From NCBI RefSeq assembly GCF_900177515.1, contig NZ_FXAK01000007.1:790501-854500 (forward strand): a DNA stretch of 64,000 bases, read 5' to 3'. The position numbers were made by a program, and so were the translations under genes. Numbering within the stretch: the stretch's first letter is position 1; each line of letters starts with the position of its first letter. The notes beneath the pieces are model-generated. The model was not told the DNA's origin. It saw nothing but the letters and a program-made list of their open reading frames with translations, and made no database searches. Source of the stretch: Azospirillum oryzae (GTDB taxonomy: Bacteria > Pseudomonadota > Alphaproteobacteria > Azospirillales > Azospirillaceae). Below are positions 55,146 to 64,000 of the stretch, in pieces.

Positions 55146-55293
55146 AGCCGGCCTCCTGCTTGAATATTCCGCGCCACTGCAGCGCGTGACCGAGCCCCTC
55201 CCTCCCACGCCGACGTCGCCCGGCCGGAACCGGTGGGCAGTCGTTGGGTCGACGTCGTGCGGGGCTGGGGAAAAGGGCCAGTGTTCAGGCGGT

Positions 55294-55320
55294 CCCCCCT
55301 GCGCCGATGGGGCAGGGGGG
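55294..55320 (-). terminator. nifH-nifD intergenic hairpin
   Basis: A 9-bp stem CCCCCCTGC/GCAGGGGGG with a 9-base loop, no T-run. Such hairpins between nifH and nifD commonly act as partial terminators or stabilise nifH mRNA, since NifH is needed in excess. Confidence 0.5.
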
Positions 55321-55349
55321 CCGGTAGGCAACCGTCGCTACGCCCGGGA

Positions 55350-57817
<2,468 letters not shown>

Positions 57818-58020
57818 GCGGGTGCCGCCGGATCGTAAGCGTCGCTGTACTGAGTATGGGGACGGAAAGTTCGGCTTCAAATGGACAATATTGCGACATG
57901 CGGCGACACGCCCCCGCCGGTTGCAGCGGTGAAGGCTTGGCACGCGCCGGCTTATACAATATCCATATAAGAATTAATGACATTTGGACGGAGCGGCCGG
58001 GCGTGACGGATGGGGACGTG

Positions 58021-58893
58021 ATGCGCGATTCAAGCGGCCGGGCGGCGGATTCCGACTCGCCGCCCGATTCTCCGCTGGCTCTGCGCGCCCACCGCACCAA
58101 CCTCGTCAATGTCCCGGCCGCCGTGCTGTGCAGCGAAGCCTACAATGACGAGCCGCGGCGCCTGCGCATCGGCGCCACCCGCAGCGAGCACGCCGCCCTG
58201 TTCGAGGCGCTGGACGAAAGCCCCGACGCGCTGACGGCATCCGACATCTTCCAGCGCCATATGGCCGAGGTGTTCGGGGTGAACCCCGACTTTTCCGGGA
58301 CGGAGGGACCGGACGGCAAGCGACGGTTCCGCGCCAGCTATCTGCGGCTGCTGAAGGGCTGGATGTTCGACAGCAACCGGGCGGAAGGGGCGGTGCTGAA
58401 GGGCTGGGTGGAGAGCCGCTTCGGCCTGTTGCCGACCTACCATGGCGAACCGATCCGCCGCTTCGCCTCCGACGCCTGGACGGCCTATGGCGAGCAGAAG
58501 CAGTCGACCCGCTTCCACAACAACAACATCCACTTGCAGCTCGACCTTCTGTACGAGTTCTGCCAGTGGACGATCCGCCGCGGCTGGCCCGATGCGCCGA
58601 TGCCCAACTGGGCCTCGCACATCCGGCTGTACCGCGGCGTCAACGATTTCGAGGAACACCACATCGTCGCCCGGCCCGACAAGCGCACGGCGGTGCTGCG
58701 GCTGAACAACCTGTGTTCCTTTTCCATCAACCGCGACATCGCCGGCCAGTTCGGCGACTACATCCTCGATGCCTGGGTGCCGCTGCCCAAGGTGATCTTC
58801 TTCCGCGACATCTTGCCGCGTTACCCTTTCCAGGGTGAAGGAGAATATCTGGTGATCGGCGGGGACTATCGGGTGGGTGTGTCGCTTCTCTGA
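58021..58893 (+). CDS. draT: NAD+--dinitrogenase-reductase ADP-ribosyltransferase DraT
   Basis: 290 residues. DraT transfers ADP-ribose from NAD+ to the NifH arginine, switching nitrogenase off after ammonium or dark shocks. Conserved stretches include LLKGWMFDSNRAEGAVLKGWVESRFGL, NWASHIRLYRGVNDFEEHHIV and FSINRDIAGQFGDYILDAWVP. ATG 58021 is used. GTG 58003 and 58018 are in-frame alternatives, GGGGAC lies upstream. NifH Arg104 is present as target in this window. Confidence 0.95.
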   Translation: MRDSSGRAADSDSPPDSPLALRAHRTNLVNVPAAVLCSEAYNDEPRRLRIGATRSEHAALFEALDESPDALTASDIFQRHMAEVFGVNPDFSGTEGPDGKRRFRASYLRLLKGWMFDSNRAEGAVLKGWVESRFGLLPTYHGEPIRRFASDAWTAYGEQKQSTRFHNNNIHLQLDLLYEFCQWTIRRGWPDAPMPNWASHIRLYRGVNDFEEHHIVARPDKRTAVLRLNNLCSFSINRDIAGQFGDYILDAWVPLPKVIFFRDILPRYPFQGEGEYLVIGGDYRVGVSLL

Positions 58894-58969
58894 CAACCTT
58901 ACGCCCGGCGTCGGCCTGCGTGCCGTCGGAGGGGCGCACCAGGAAGGGGCGGGCACTGTGCCCGATGGC

Positions 58970-59908
58970 ATGACCGATCCGACGACTTTGACGCCCGAAA
59001 TCCGATCCCCCGAGATCCGATCCCCCGAGATCCGATCCAGGGCGCTCGGCGCCTATCTCGGCCTCGCCTGCGGCGATGCGCTGGGGGCGACGGTGGAGTT
59101 CCTGACCAAGGGGGAGATCGCCCACCAATATGGCGTCCACAAGCACATCAAGGGGGGCGGCTGGCTGAAGCTGGCGGCCGGGCAGGTGACCGACGACACC
59201 GAGATGTCGCTGCATCTCGGCCGCGCCATCCTGTCGGGTCCGGAATGGGAGGCCCGCCGCGCCGCCGAGGAGTTCGCGGTCTGGCTGAAATCGGTGCCGG
59301 TCGATGTCGGCGACACGACCCGGCGCGGCATCCGCCGCTTCATCATGCACGGCACGCTGGAGGAACCGGAGTCGGAATACCACGCCGGCAACGGCGCGGC
59401 GATGCGCAACCTGCCGGTGGCGCTGGCGACGCTGGGCGACGATGCGGCGTTCGAACGCTGGTCGGTGGAGCAGTCGCACATTACCCACTGCAACCAGCTG
59501 TCCGATTCCGCGGTGATCGCGCTGGGCCGGATGGTGCGGCGGCTGGTTCTGGGCGGTGGCATCGTCGCGGTGCGGGAAGAGGCGAACGCCCTGATCGCCA
59601 AACATCGCCAGTTCAAGTTCGAACCCTATCGCGGCCTGTCCACCGCCTTCATCGTCGATACGGTGCAGACCGTCTTCCACTATTACTTCCAGACCGATTC
59701 GGTCGAATCCTGCGTGGTGGAGACGGTGAACCAGGGGGGAGACGCCGACACCACCGGCGCCATCGCCGGCATGCTGGCCGGCGCCACCTATGGCGTGGAG
59801 TCGATCCCGTCGCGCTGGCTGCGCAAGCTGGACCGCAAGGTCTATGACGAGATTTGTCAGCAAACCGACGCGCTGCTCGCCCGCGCGCCGCTGTTCCGGG
59901 AGACATGA
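58970..59908 (+). CDS. draG: ADP-ribosyl-[dinitrogen reductase] hydrolase DraG
   Basis: 312 residues. DraG removes the ADP-ribose and reactivates NifH. The binuclear Mn site is shown by ACGDALGATVEFL, TDDTEMSLHLG and QGGDADTTGAIAG. The N-terminal tail has EIRSP repeated (EIRSPEIRSPEIRS), encoded by 15-bp tandem repeats. ATG 58970 is used by likeness. GTG 58958 has a better placed AGGAAGGGG ribosome site and adds four residues. It follows draT by 76 bases. Confidence 0.95.
   Translation: MTDPTTLTPEIRSPEIRSPEIRSRALGAYLGLACGDALGATVEFLTKGEIAHQYGVHKHIKGGGWLKLAAGQVTDDTEMSLHLGRAILSGPEWEARRAAEEFAVWLKSVPVDVGDTTRRGIRRFIMHGTLEEPESEYHAGNGAAMRNLPVALATLGDDAAFERWSVEQSHITHCNQLSDSAVIALGRMVRRLVLGGGIVAVREEANALIAKHRQFKFEPYRGLSTAFIVDTVQTVFHYYFQTDSVESCVVETVNQGGDADTTGAIAGMLAGATYGVESIPSRWLRKLDRKVYDEICQQTDALLARAPLFRET
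58997..59038 (+). repeat. 15-bp tandem repeat in the draG start
   Basis: GA(A/G)ATCCGATCCCCC occurs as two full copies and most of a third (58997-59011, 59012-59026, 59027-59038). It encodes EIRSP repeats in frame, so copy-number change would only lengthen the N-terminus. Confidence 0.85.
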
Positions 59909-59910
59909 CG

Positions 59911-60333
59911 ATGGCCGACGTGATTTTCTTCGAGAAGCCCGGCTGCGGCGGCAACGCCCGGCAGAAGGCCCTGCTGGAGCAGGCCGGTCACCGCGTGATC
60001 GCCCGCGACCTGCTGAGCGAGCCTTGGACGGTGGCGACGCTCCGTCCCTTCTTCGGCAACCGGCCGGTGGCGGACTGGTTCAATCGGGCCGCCCCGGCGG
60101 TGAAGAACGGCGAGGTCGTGCCGGAGGCGATGGACGAGGCCGCCGCGCTCGCTGCGATGGTCGCACGGCCCTTGCTGATCCGCCGCCCGCTGATGCAGGT
60201 CGGCGACCGTCGCGACTGCGGGTTCGAGACCGACCGGGTGGACGCCTGGATCGGGCTGGGCGGTGCCGCGCCGGCGGAGGGGAAGATGGAGGGGTGCCTG
60301 CGGCCGGACATGCCGCCCTGTCCCAAACCATGA
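59911..60333 (+). CDS. Nitrogenase-associated ArsC/Spx-like protein (NifO type)
   Basis: 140 residues with a thioredoxin-like fold of the arsenate-reductase family. The N-terminal IFFEKPGCGGNARQKALL carries a single Cys where ArsC has its catalytic Cys. This matches the nitrogenase-associated protein family (TIGR01616), found beside nif or dra genes. The role is not known. ATG 59911 has GGGAG at 59898-59902, giving a spacing of about 8. The ATG at 59905 overlaps draG. It ends where a 15-bp repeat contains the stop. Confidence 0.85.
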   Translation: MADVIFFEKPGCGGNARQKALLEQAGHRVIARDLLSEPWTVATLRPFFGNRPVADWFNRAAPAVKNGEVVPEAMDEAAALAAMVARPLLIRRPLMQVGDRRDCGFETDRVDAWIGLGGAAPAEGKMEGCLRPDMPPCPKP

Positions 60334-60372
60334 GGGCCCAAACCATGAGGGCCCAAACCATGAGGGCCAAAG
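60322..60372 (+). repeat. 15-bp tandem repeat across the NifO-like stop
   Basis: CCCAAACCATGAGGG is present three times without mismatch (60322-60336, 60337-60351, 60352-60366) with a partial fourth. Each copy carries TGA in the frame of the gene, so the expansion added tandem stop codons. Confidence 0.85.
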
Positions 60373-60473
60373 CCCTGAAGCCCTATACCGTGAACGTCAG
60401 CGCGTGACCTTGCGCACCACCTGTCGTAGCTTGTCGCTCCCAAGGGCGACGACCAGCGGCAGACGAGGACACC

Positions 60474-61244
60474 ATGTGCGAACTCCTGGGCATGAGCGCC
60501 AACGTGCCCACGGACATCTGTTTCAGCTTCGCCGGCCTGATGCGCCGCGGCGGGCAGACCGGTCCGCACCGCGACGGCTGGGGCATCGCCTTTTACGAAG
60601 GCAAGGGCTGCCGCACCTTCCACGACCCGGCCCCCAGCAGCGAATCGGAGATCGCCCGGCTGGTCAGCCAGTATTCGATCAAGTCCTGCACGGTGATCTC
60701 GCACATCCGCCGGGCCAACCGCGGCCGGGTGTCGCTGGAGAACACCCATCCCTTCACCCGTGAGCTGTGGGGCCGGGTGTGGACCTTCGCCCACAATGGC
60801 CAGCTGAAGGGCATCAAGGACCGCATCCTGACCTTCTACGAGCCGGTCGGCAGCACCGACAGCGAGCATGCCTTCTGCTGGCTGCTCGACCAGATCCGCA
60901 TGCAGTATCCGGAGCCACCGAAGACCACCGGCGGTCTGATGAAGCTGATCCGCCATCTGGCCGCCGATCTGGGCACGCTGGGCGTGTTCAACATGCTGCT
61001 CAGCGACGGGCGGTATCTGTGGTGCCACTGCGCCACCAACCTCGCCTGGCTGACCCGCAAGGCCCCCTTCGGCGCCGCCACCTTGCTCGATGCCGACATG
61101 AGCGTCGATTTCTCCAAGGAGACGACGCCCAACGATATCGTCACCGTCATCGCCACCCGCCCGTTGACCAGGGACGAGGCGTGGACGGTGATGCAGCCGG
61201 GCCAGATGGCAGTCTTCCGCGGCGGGACCCTGGTGACGCGCTGA
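60474..61244 (+). CDS. Class II glutamine amidotransferase (YafJ type)
   Basis: 256 residues. The Ntn hydrolase glutaminase begins [19 protein letters not shown], with catalytic Cys2, and [31 protein letters not shown] and [10 protein letters not shown] follow. The C-terminal half has no synthase domain, so it is a stand-alone amidotransferase of unknown acceptor. ATG 60474 comes after GACGAGGAC. Confidence 0.9.
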   Translation: MCELLGMSANVPTDICFSFAGLMRRGGQTGPHRDGWGIAFYEGKGCRTFHDPAPSSESEIARLVSQYSIKSCTVISHIRRANRGRVSLENTHPFTRELWGRVWTFAHNGQLKGIKDRILTFYEPVGSTDSEHAFCWLLDQIRMQYPEPPKTTGGLMKLIRHLAADLGTLGVFNMLLSDGRYLWCHCATNLAWLTRKAPFGAATLLDADMSVDFSKETTPNDIVTVIATRPLTRDEAWTVMQPGQMAVFRGGTLVTR

Positions 61245-61403
61245 CCCGATCCGGCCCATTGTCGTTTGGCCGCCGATTGTTGCCTTTCCAGAGACGATCT
61301 TTCGCGCACAGCCCGGCTTAATCGTCGGAAATCAAAAGAGCATCTTGGGTGTCAGAAACCGGCCGGACCCGACGGCCGCAACAACCAAGAGGCTCCTTCC
61401 GCC

Positions 61404-62027
61404 ATGACCAAGATCCTGCATGTCGACTCCAGCCCGCTCGGCACCGCGTCCGTCACCCGCCAGCTGACCGCCTCCATCGTCGAGGCCCTCGTGAAAGCCG
61501 AACCGTCGGCCACCGTCGTCGCCCGCGACGTCGCCGCCAACCCGCCGGCCCACCTGGACGGCGAACTGCTGCAGGTCGTCAAGCTCGGCGTCGTCGAGGG
61601 TCTGAGCCCGCGTCAGAGCGAAGAGCTGGCCCTGACCAACGCTCTGCTCGACGAGTTCCTGGCGGCCGACGTCGTCGTGATCGGCGCGCCGATGTACAAT
61701 TTCTCCATCCCGACCCAGCTGAAGGCCTGGATCGACCGCCTCGCCCAGGCCGGCCGCACCTTCCGCTACACCGAGAAGGGCCCCGAGGGTCTGGCCGGCG
61801 GCAAGCGCGTGATCATCGCCTCGGGCCGCGGCGGCGTCTATTCGACCAACCCGGCGCTGGCCGGCCTGGACCACCAGGAAGCCTATCTGCGCACGGTGCT
61901 GGGCTTCTTCGGCATCACCGACGTGACCTTCATCCGCGCCGAGGGCATCGGCATGGGGCCGGAAGCCAAGGACAAGGCGCTGGCCGGTGCGGCCAAGGAG
62001 ATCGAAGGGCTGCTGGTGGCCGCCTGA
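61404..62027 (+). CDS. azoR: FMN-dependent NADH:quinone/azo oxidoreductase AzoR
   Basis: 207 residues, flavodoxin-like. FMN binding: HVDSSPLGTASVTRQL, MYNFSIPTQLKAWIDRLAQAGRTF, and IIASGRGGVYS. It reduces quinones by two electrons and azo dyes. The start MTKILHVDSSPLG (61404) has a moderate ribosome site (AAGAGGCTCC). Neighbouring genes give no pathway. Confidence 0.93.
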   Translation: MTKILHVDSSPLGTASVTRQLTASIVEALVKAEPSATVVARDVAANPPAHLDGELLQVVKLGVVEGLSPRQSEELALTNALLDEFLAADVVVIGAPMYNFSIPTQLKAWIDRLAQAGRTFRYTEKGPEGLAGGKRVIIASGRGGVYSTNPALAGLDHQEAYLRTVLGFFGITDVTFIRAEGIGMGPEAKDKALAGAAKEIEGLLVAA

Positions 62028-62067
62028 GGCTGACGGGGCGGGTTCTGCACCCGCCCCCCTCGCAACT

Positions 62068-63576
62068 CTACTGGAACGCCACCTCCGCCAGGCTGCGCAG
62101 CTTGCGGGAGTGCAGTGTCTCCATCCCGTGCTCGCGCAGCAGTTCCATCGCCAGCACGCCGATCTTCAGATGCTGGTCGACCCGCTCGCGATAGAAGCGG
62201 TCGGCCATCCCCGGCAGCTTCAGCTGGCCATGCATCGGCTTGTCCGACACGCACAGCAACGTCCCGTACGGCACGCGGAAGCGGAAGCCGTTGGCGGCGA
62301 TCGTCGCGCTTTCCATGTCCAGCGCGATGGCGCGGCTCTGGCTGAAGCGCATCAGCGGCTCGCGGTGGTCGCGCAGTTCCCAGTTCCGGTTGTCGATGGT
62401 CGCCACCGTGCCGGTGCGCATGATGCTCTTCAGGTCGAAACCCGACAGGCCGGTCACCCGCTCCACCGCCGTCTCCAGCGCGCGCTGAACCTCCGCCAGC
62501 GCCGGTACCGGCACCCACAGCGGCAGGTCGGCGTCCAGCACATGGTCCTCGCGGACATAGCCGTGGGCCAGCACATAGTCGCCCAGCCGCTGCGTATGCC
62601 GCAGCCCGGCGCAGTGGCCCAGCATCAGCCACGCATGCGGGCGCAGCACCGCGATGTGGTCGGTAATGGTCTTGGCGTTGGACGGACCGACGCCGATGTT
62701 CACCAGCGTGATGCCGTTGCCGTCCGGCCGCTTCAGGTGATAGGCCGGCATCTGCGGCATGCGCGCCAGCTTGGCTGAGACGGCATCTACGGTTCCACCA
62801 AGATTCTGGTTGGTGGTGACGATGTCGCCCGGCTCGACGAAGCTGTCATACTGGCTGCGGTAGGCCGCCAGATCGGCGTCCCCGGTCGGCTCCATGATCT
62901 CGCGCGACAGGCGGACGAACTCGTCGACATAGAACTGGTAGTTGGTGAACAGGACGAAGTTCTGGAAATGCTCCGGCGCCGTGGCCGTATAGTGGCGCAG
63001 CCGGTGCAGCGAGAAATCCACCCGCGGTGCCGTGAACAGCGCCAGCGGTTTCACCGCGTCCGCCCCGCTGTCGCAGGTGCCGTTGACGATGGTGTCGTCC
63101 ATCCGCGCCAGATCGGGCAGATCGAACAAATCCGGCAGCTTGGTCAGCCGGTCCGGTGGCAGATCGCCTTCCACATACATGCCGTTGGGGAAGGCGAAAT
63201 GGATCGGGATCGGCTCCTCGCTGACGCCGACCTCCAGCGGGACGCCGTGGTTGCGCAGCAGAAGCGTGAATTGTTCCAGCAGATAGCGTTCGAACAGGTC
63301 GGGCCGCGTCACCGTGGTGGAATGGACGCCGACCCCCTCGACGAAGCCGTAGGACAGCCGCGTATCGACCGCGGCCCCCGACACGGCGGTCAGCCGGACA
63401 TAGGGATAGTAGGCCCGGTTCCGTCCGCCTTCCTCCTCGCCCTGGGTGTAGGCGGCGAAGCGATCCCGCAGATACGCGGTGTTGCGGTCGTAAATGTCGC
63501 GCACGCAGGCCAGTGCGGCTTTGGCATCGGTGAAGCGCCCGGCCGACCCGGGCTGGAGCGGGGCTTTGTCGTTCAT
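62068..63576 (-). CDS. amn: AMP nucleosidase
   Basis: 502 residues. It hydrolyses AMP to adenine and ribose 5-phosphate. The N-terminal Amn-specific domain (about residues 1-200) includes YPYVRLTAVSGAAVDTRLSYG. The nucleoside-phosphorylase-like C-terminal half has NIGVGPSNAKTITDHIA, LMLGHCAGLRHTQRLGDYVL and AIALDMESATIAANGFRFRVPYGTLLCVSDKP. Start 63576 (MNDKAPLQPG). Confidence 0.95.
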   Translation of the reverse strand: MNDKAPLQPGSAGRFTDAKAALACVRDIYDRNTAYLRDRFAAYTQGEEEGGRNRAYYPYVRLTAVSGAAVDTRLSYGFVEGVGVHSTTVTRPDLFERYLLEQFTLLLRNHGVPLEVGVSEEPIPIHFAFPNGMYVEGDLPPDRLTKLPDLFDLPDLARMDDTIVNGTCDSGADAVKPLALFTAPRVDFSLHRLRHYTATAPEHFQNFVLFTNYQFYVDEFVRLSREIMEPTGDADLAAYRSQYDSFVEPGDIVTTNQNLGGTVDAVSAKLARMPQMPAYHLKRPDGNGITLVNIGVGPSNAKTITDHIAVLRPHAWLMLGHCAGLRHTQRLGDYVLAHGYVREDHVLDADLPLWVPVPALAEVQRALETAVERVTGLSGFDLKSIMRTGTVATIDNRNWELRDHREPLMRFSQSRAIALDMESATIAANGFRFRVPYGTLLCVSDKPMHGQLKLPGMADRFYRERVDQHLKIGVLAMELLREHGMETLHSRKLRSLAEVAFQ

Positions 63577-63675
63577 GCCGTCAAAGATGGGGTACGAACG
63601 ACCGGCTGGGAAGGCCGAATTTCGGCCAGCCTCCGGTGCTTACCCATTCGGCGATGACGATCCTGCCCCCGCCGC

Positions 63676-64000
63676 TCAGTCGGCGTTCAGCCCCATCAGC
63701 GACTTGGCGAAAGCGTCCGCATCGAACGGACGCAGGTCGTAGACGCCCTCGCCGACGCCGATGGCGTGGACCGGGATCTTGAACTTCTCCGCCAGCGAGA
63801 CCAGCACGCCGCCACGGGCGGAGCCGTCCAGCTTGGTCAGGATCAGGCCGTTGACGTTGACCATGTCGCGGAAGATCTCGACCTGGCTGTGCGCGTTCTG
63901 GCCGGTGGTGGCGTCCAGGGTCAGCAGGGTGGTGTGCGGGGCTGTCTCGTCCAGCTTCTTGATGACGCGGACGATCTTGCGCAGCTCCTCCATCAGGCCG
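63676..64000 (-). CDS. ftsY: Signal recognition particle receptor FtsY (C-terminal part, runs off the right edge)
   Basis: About 107 residues of the GTPase NG domain: GLMEELRKIVRVIKKLDE, LLTLDATTGQNAHSQVEIF, the G4 motif TKLDGSARGGVLVSL, and the G5 region IHAIGVGEGVYDLRPFDADAFA. The closely related SRP protein Ffh differs at the C-terminus by carrying an M domain, which is absent here. The N-terminal part lies beyond base 64000. It follows amn on the same strand by about 100 bases. Confidence 0.93.
   Translation of the reverse strand, partial: GLMEELRKIVRVIKKLDETAPHTTLLTLDATTGQNAHSQVEIFRDMVNVNGLILTKLDGSARGGVLVSLAEKFKIPVHAIGVGEGVYDLRPFDADAFAKSLMGLNAD

Noticed and set aside
55146..55349. A hidden small gene between nifH and nifD
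   Set aside because: The gap contains a hairpin and no reading frame with a supported start.
57937..57952. TTGGCACG upstream of draT as a sigma-54 promoter
   Set aside because: The -24 half fits but the -12 half does not have GC at the required spacing. draT is often expressed without sigma-54.
58997..60372. The short tandem repeats as a CRISPR array
   Set aside because: Units are 15 bp, contiguous and without spacers, and no cas genes are present.

Overview
The window looks like chromosomal DNA of a high-GC, nitrogen-fixing, motile alphaproteobacterium, most likely Azospirillum or a close Rhodospirillales relative. The reasons are a nifHDK cluster with a divergent draT-draG pair, a separate nifENX-fdxB operon, a respiratory formate dehydrogenase locus, five chemoreceptor-type genes and a flagellin of the Azospirillum type. 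The genus is inferred from gene content and order. No database search was possible.

Layout. 1-0.95 kb: 5' part of a flagellin gene (minus strand). 1.3-4.1 kb: RidA-family protein, FemAB-like N-acyltransferase, class III CoA-transferase. 4.2-18.1 kb: a molybdenum/tungsten and formate dehydrogenase (FDH) region, with moaA, a four-cluster ferredoxin-like protein, tupA and tupB (oxyanion uptake) on the minus strand. The plus strand carries fdhD-mobA-DUF3305-DUF3306, then a TorD-type chaperone, a small TAT protein, fdhA, fdhB, a tiny lipoprotein and fdhC. 18-22 kb: class II aldolase, sensor kinase, extradiol dioxygenase. 22-24.8 kb: the ATP synthase Fo operon atpI-B-E-b'-F with a clear sigma-70 promoter and a terminator. 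25-28.9 kb: SCO protein, a chemoreceptor ending in hemerythrin, PhoH. 29.6-31.7 kb: minCDE. 31.9-37.9 kb: a beta-propeller/ASPIC protein, a split PAS + MCP receptor pair, an inverted MCP-Cache protein, a dipeptide epimerase. 38-44.9 kb: housekeeping genes (pterin dehydratase, uracil-DNA glycosylase, methyltransferase, CHAP protein, ubiA, receiver protein, rsmE, gshA).

45-60.3 kb is the nitrogen-fixation region. nifE-nifN-nifX-nifX-associated-CCE_0567-fdxB form one minus-strand operon behind a sigma-54 promoter with two NifA sites. nifH-nifD-nifK form a second one behind a sigma-54 promoter with a palindromic NifA site. Between them lie a secreted protein of unknown function and a tandem-PAS chemoreceptor. 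Upstream of nifH is an unrecognised 436-residue protein, then divergent draT-draG and a NifO/ArsC-like gene. DraT and DraG reversibly ADP-ribosylate the NifH arginine that is present here. 60.4-64 kb: class II glutamine amidotransferase, azoR, AMP nucleosidase and the 3' end of ftsY.

The least-explained items are the split aerotaxis-like receptor, the inverted soluble MCP-Cache protein with its own sigma-54-like element, the unknown gene between nifH and draT, the chemoreceptor inside the nif region, the FDH-embedded lipoprotein, and a terminator facing phoH that may end an unannotated small RNA. Two sets of 15-bp tandem triplications lie at draG and at the NifO-like stop codon. A dispersed G/C-rich intergenic repeat family occurs at three places.
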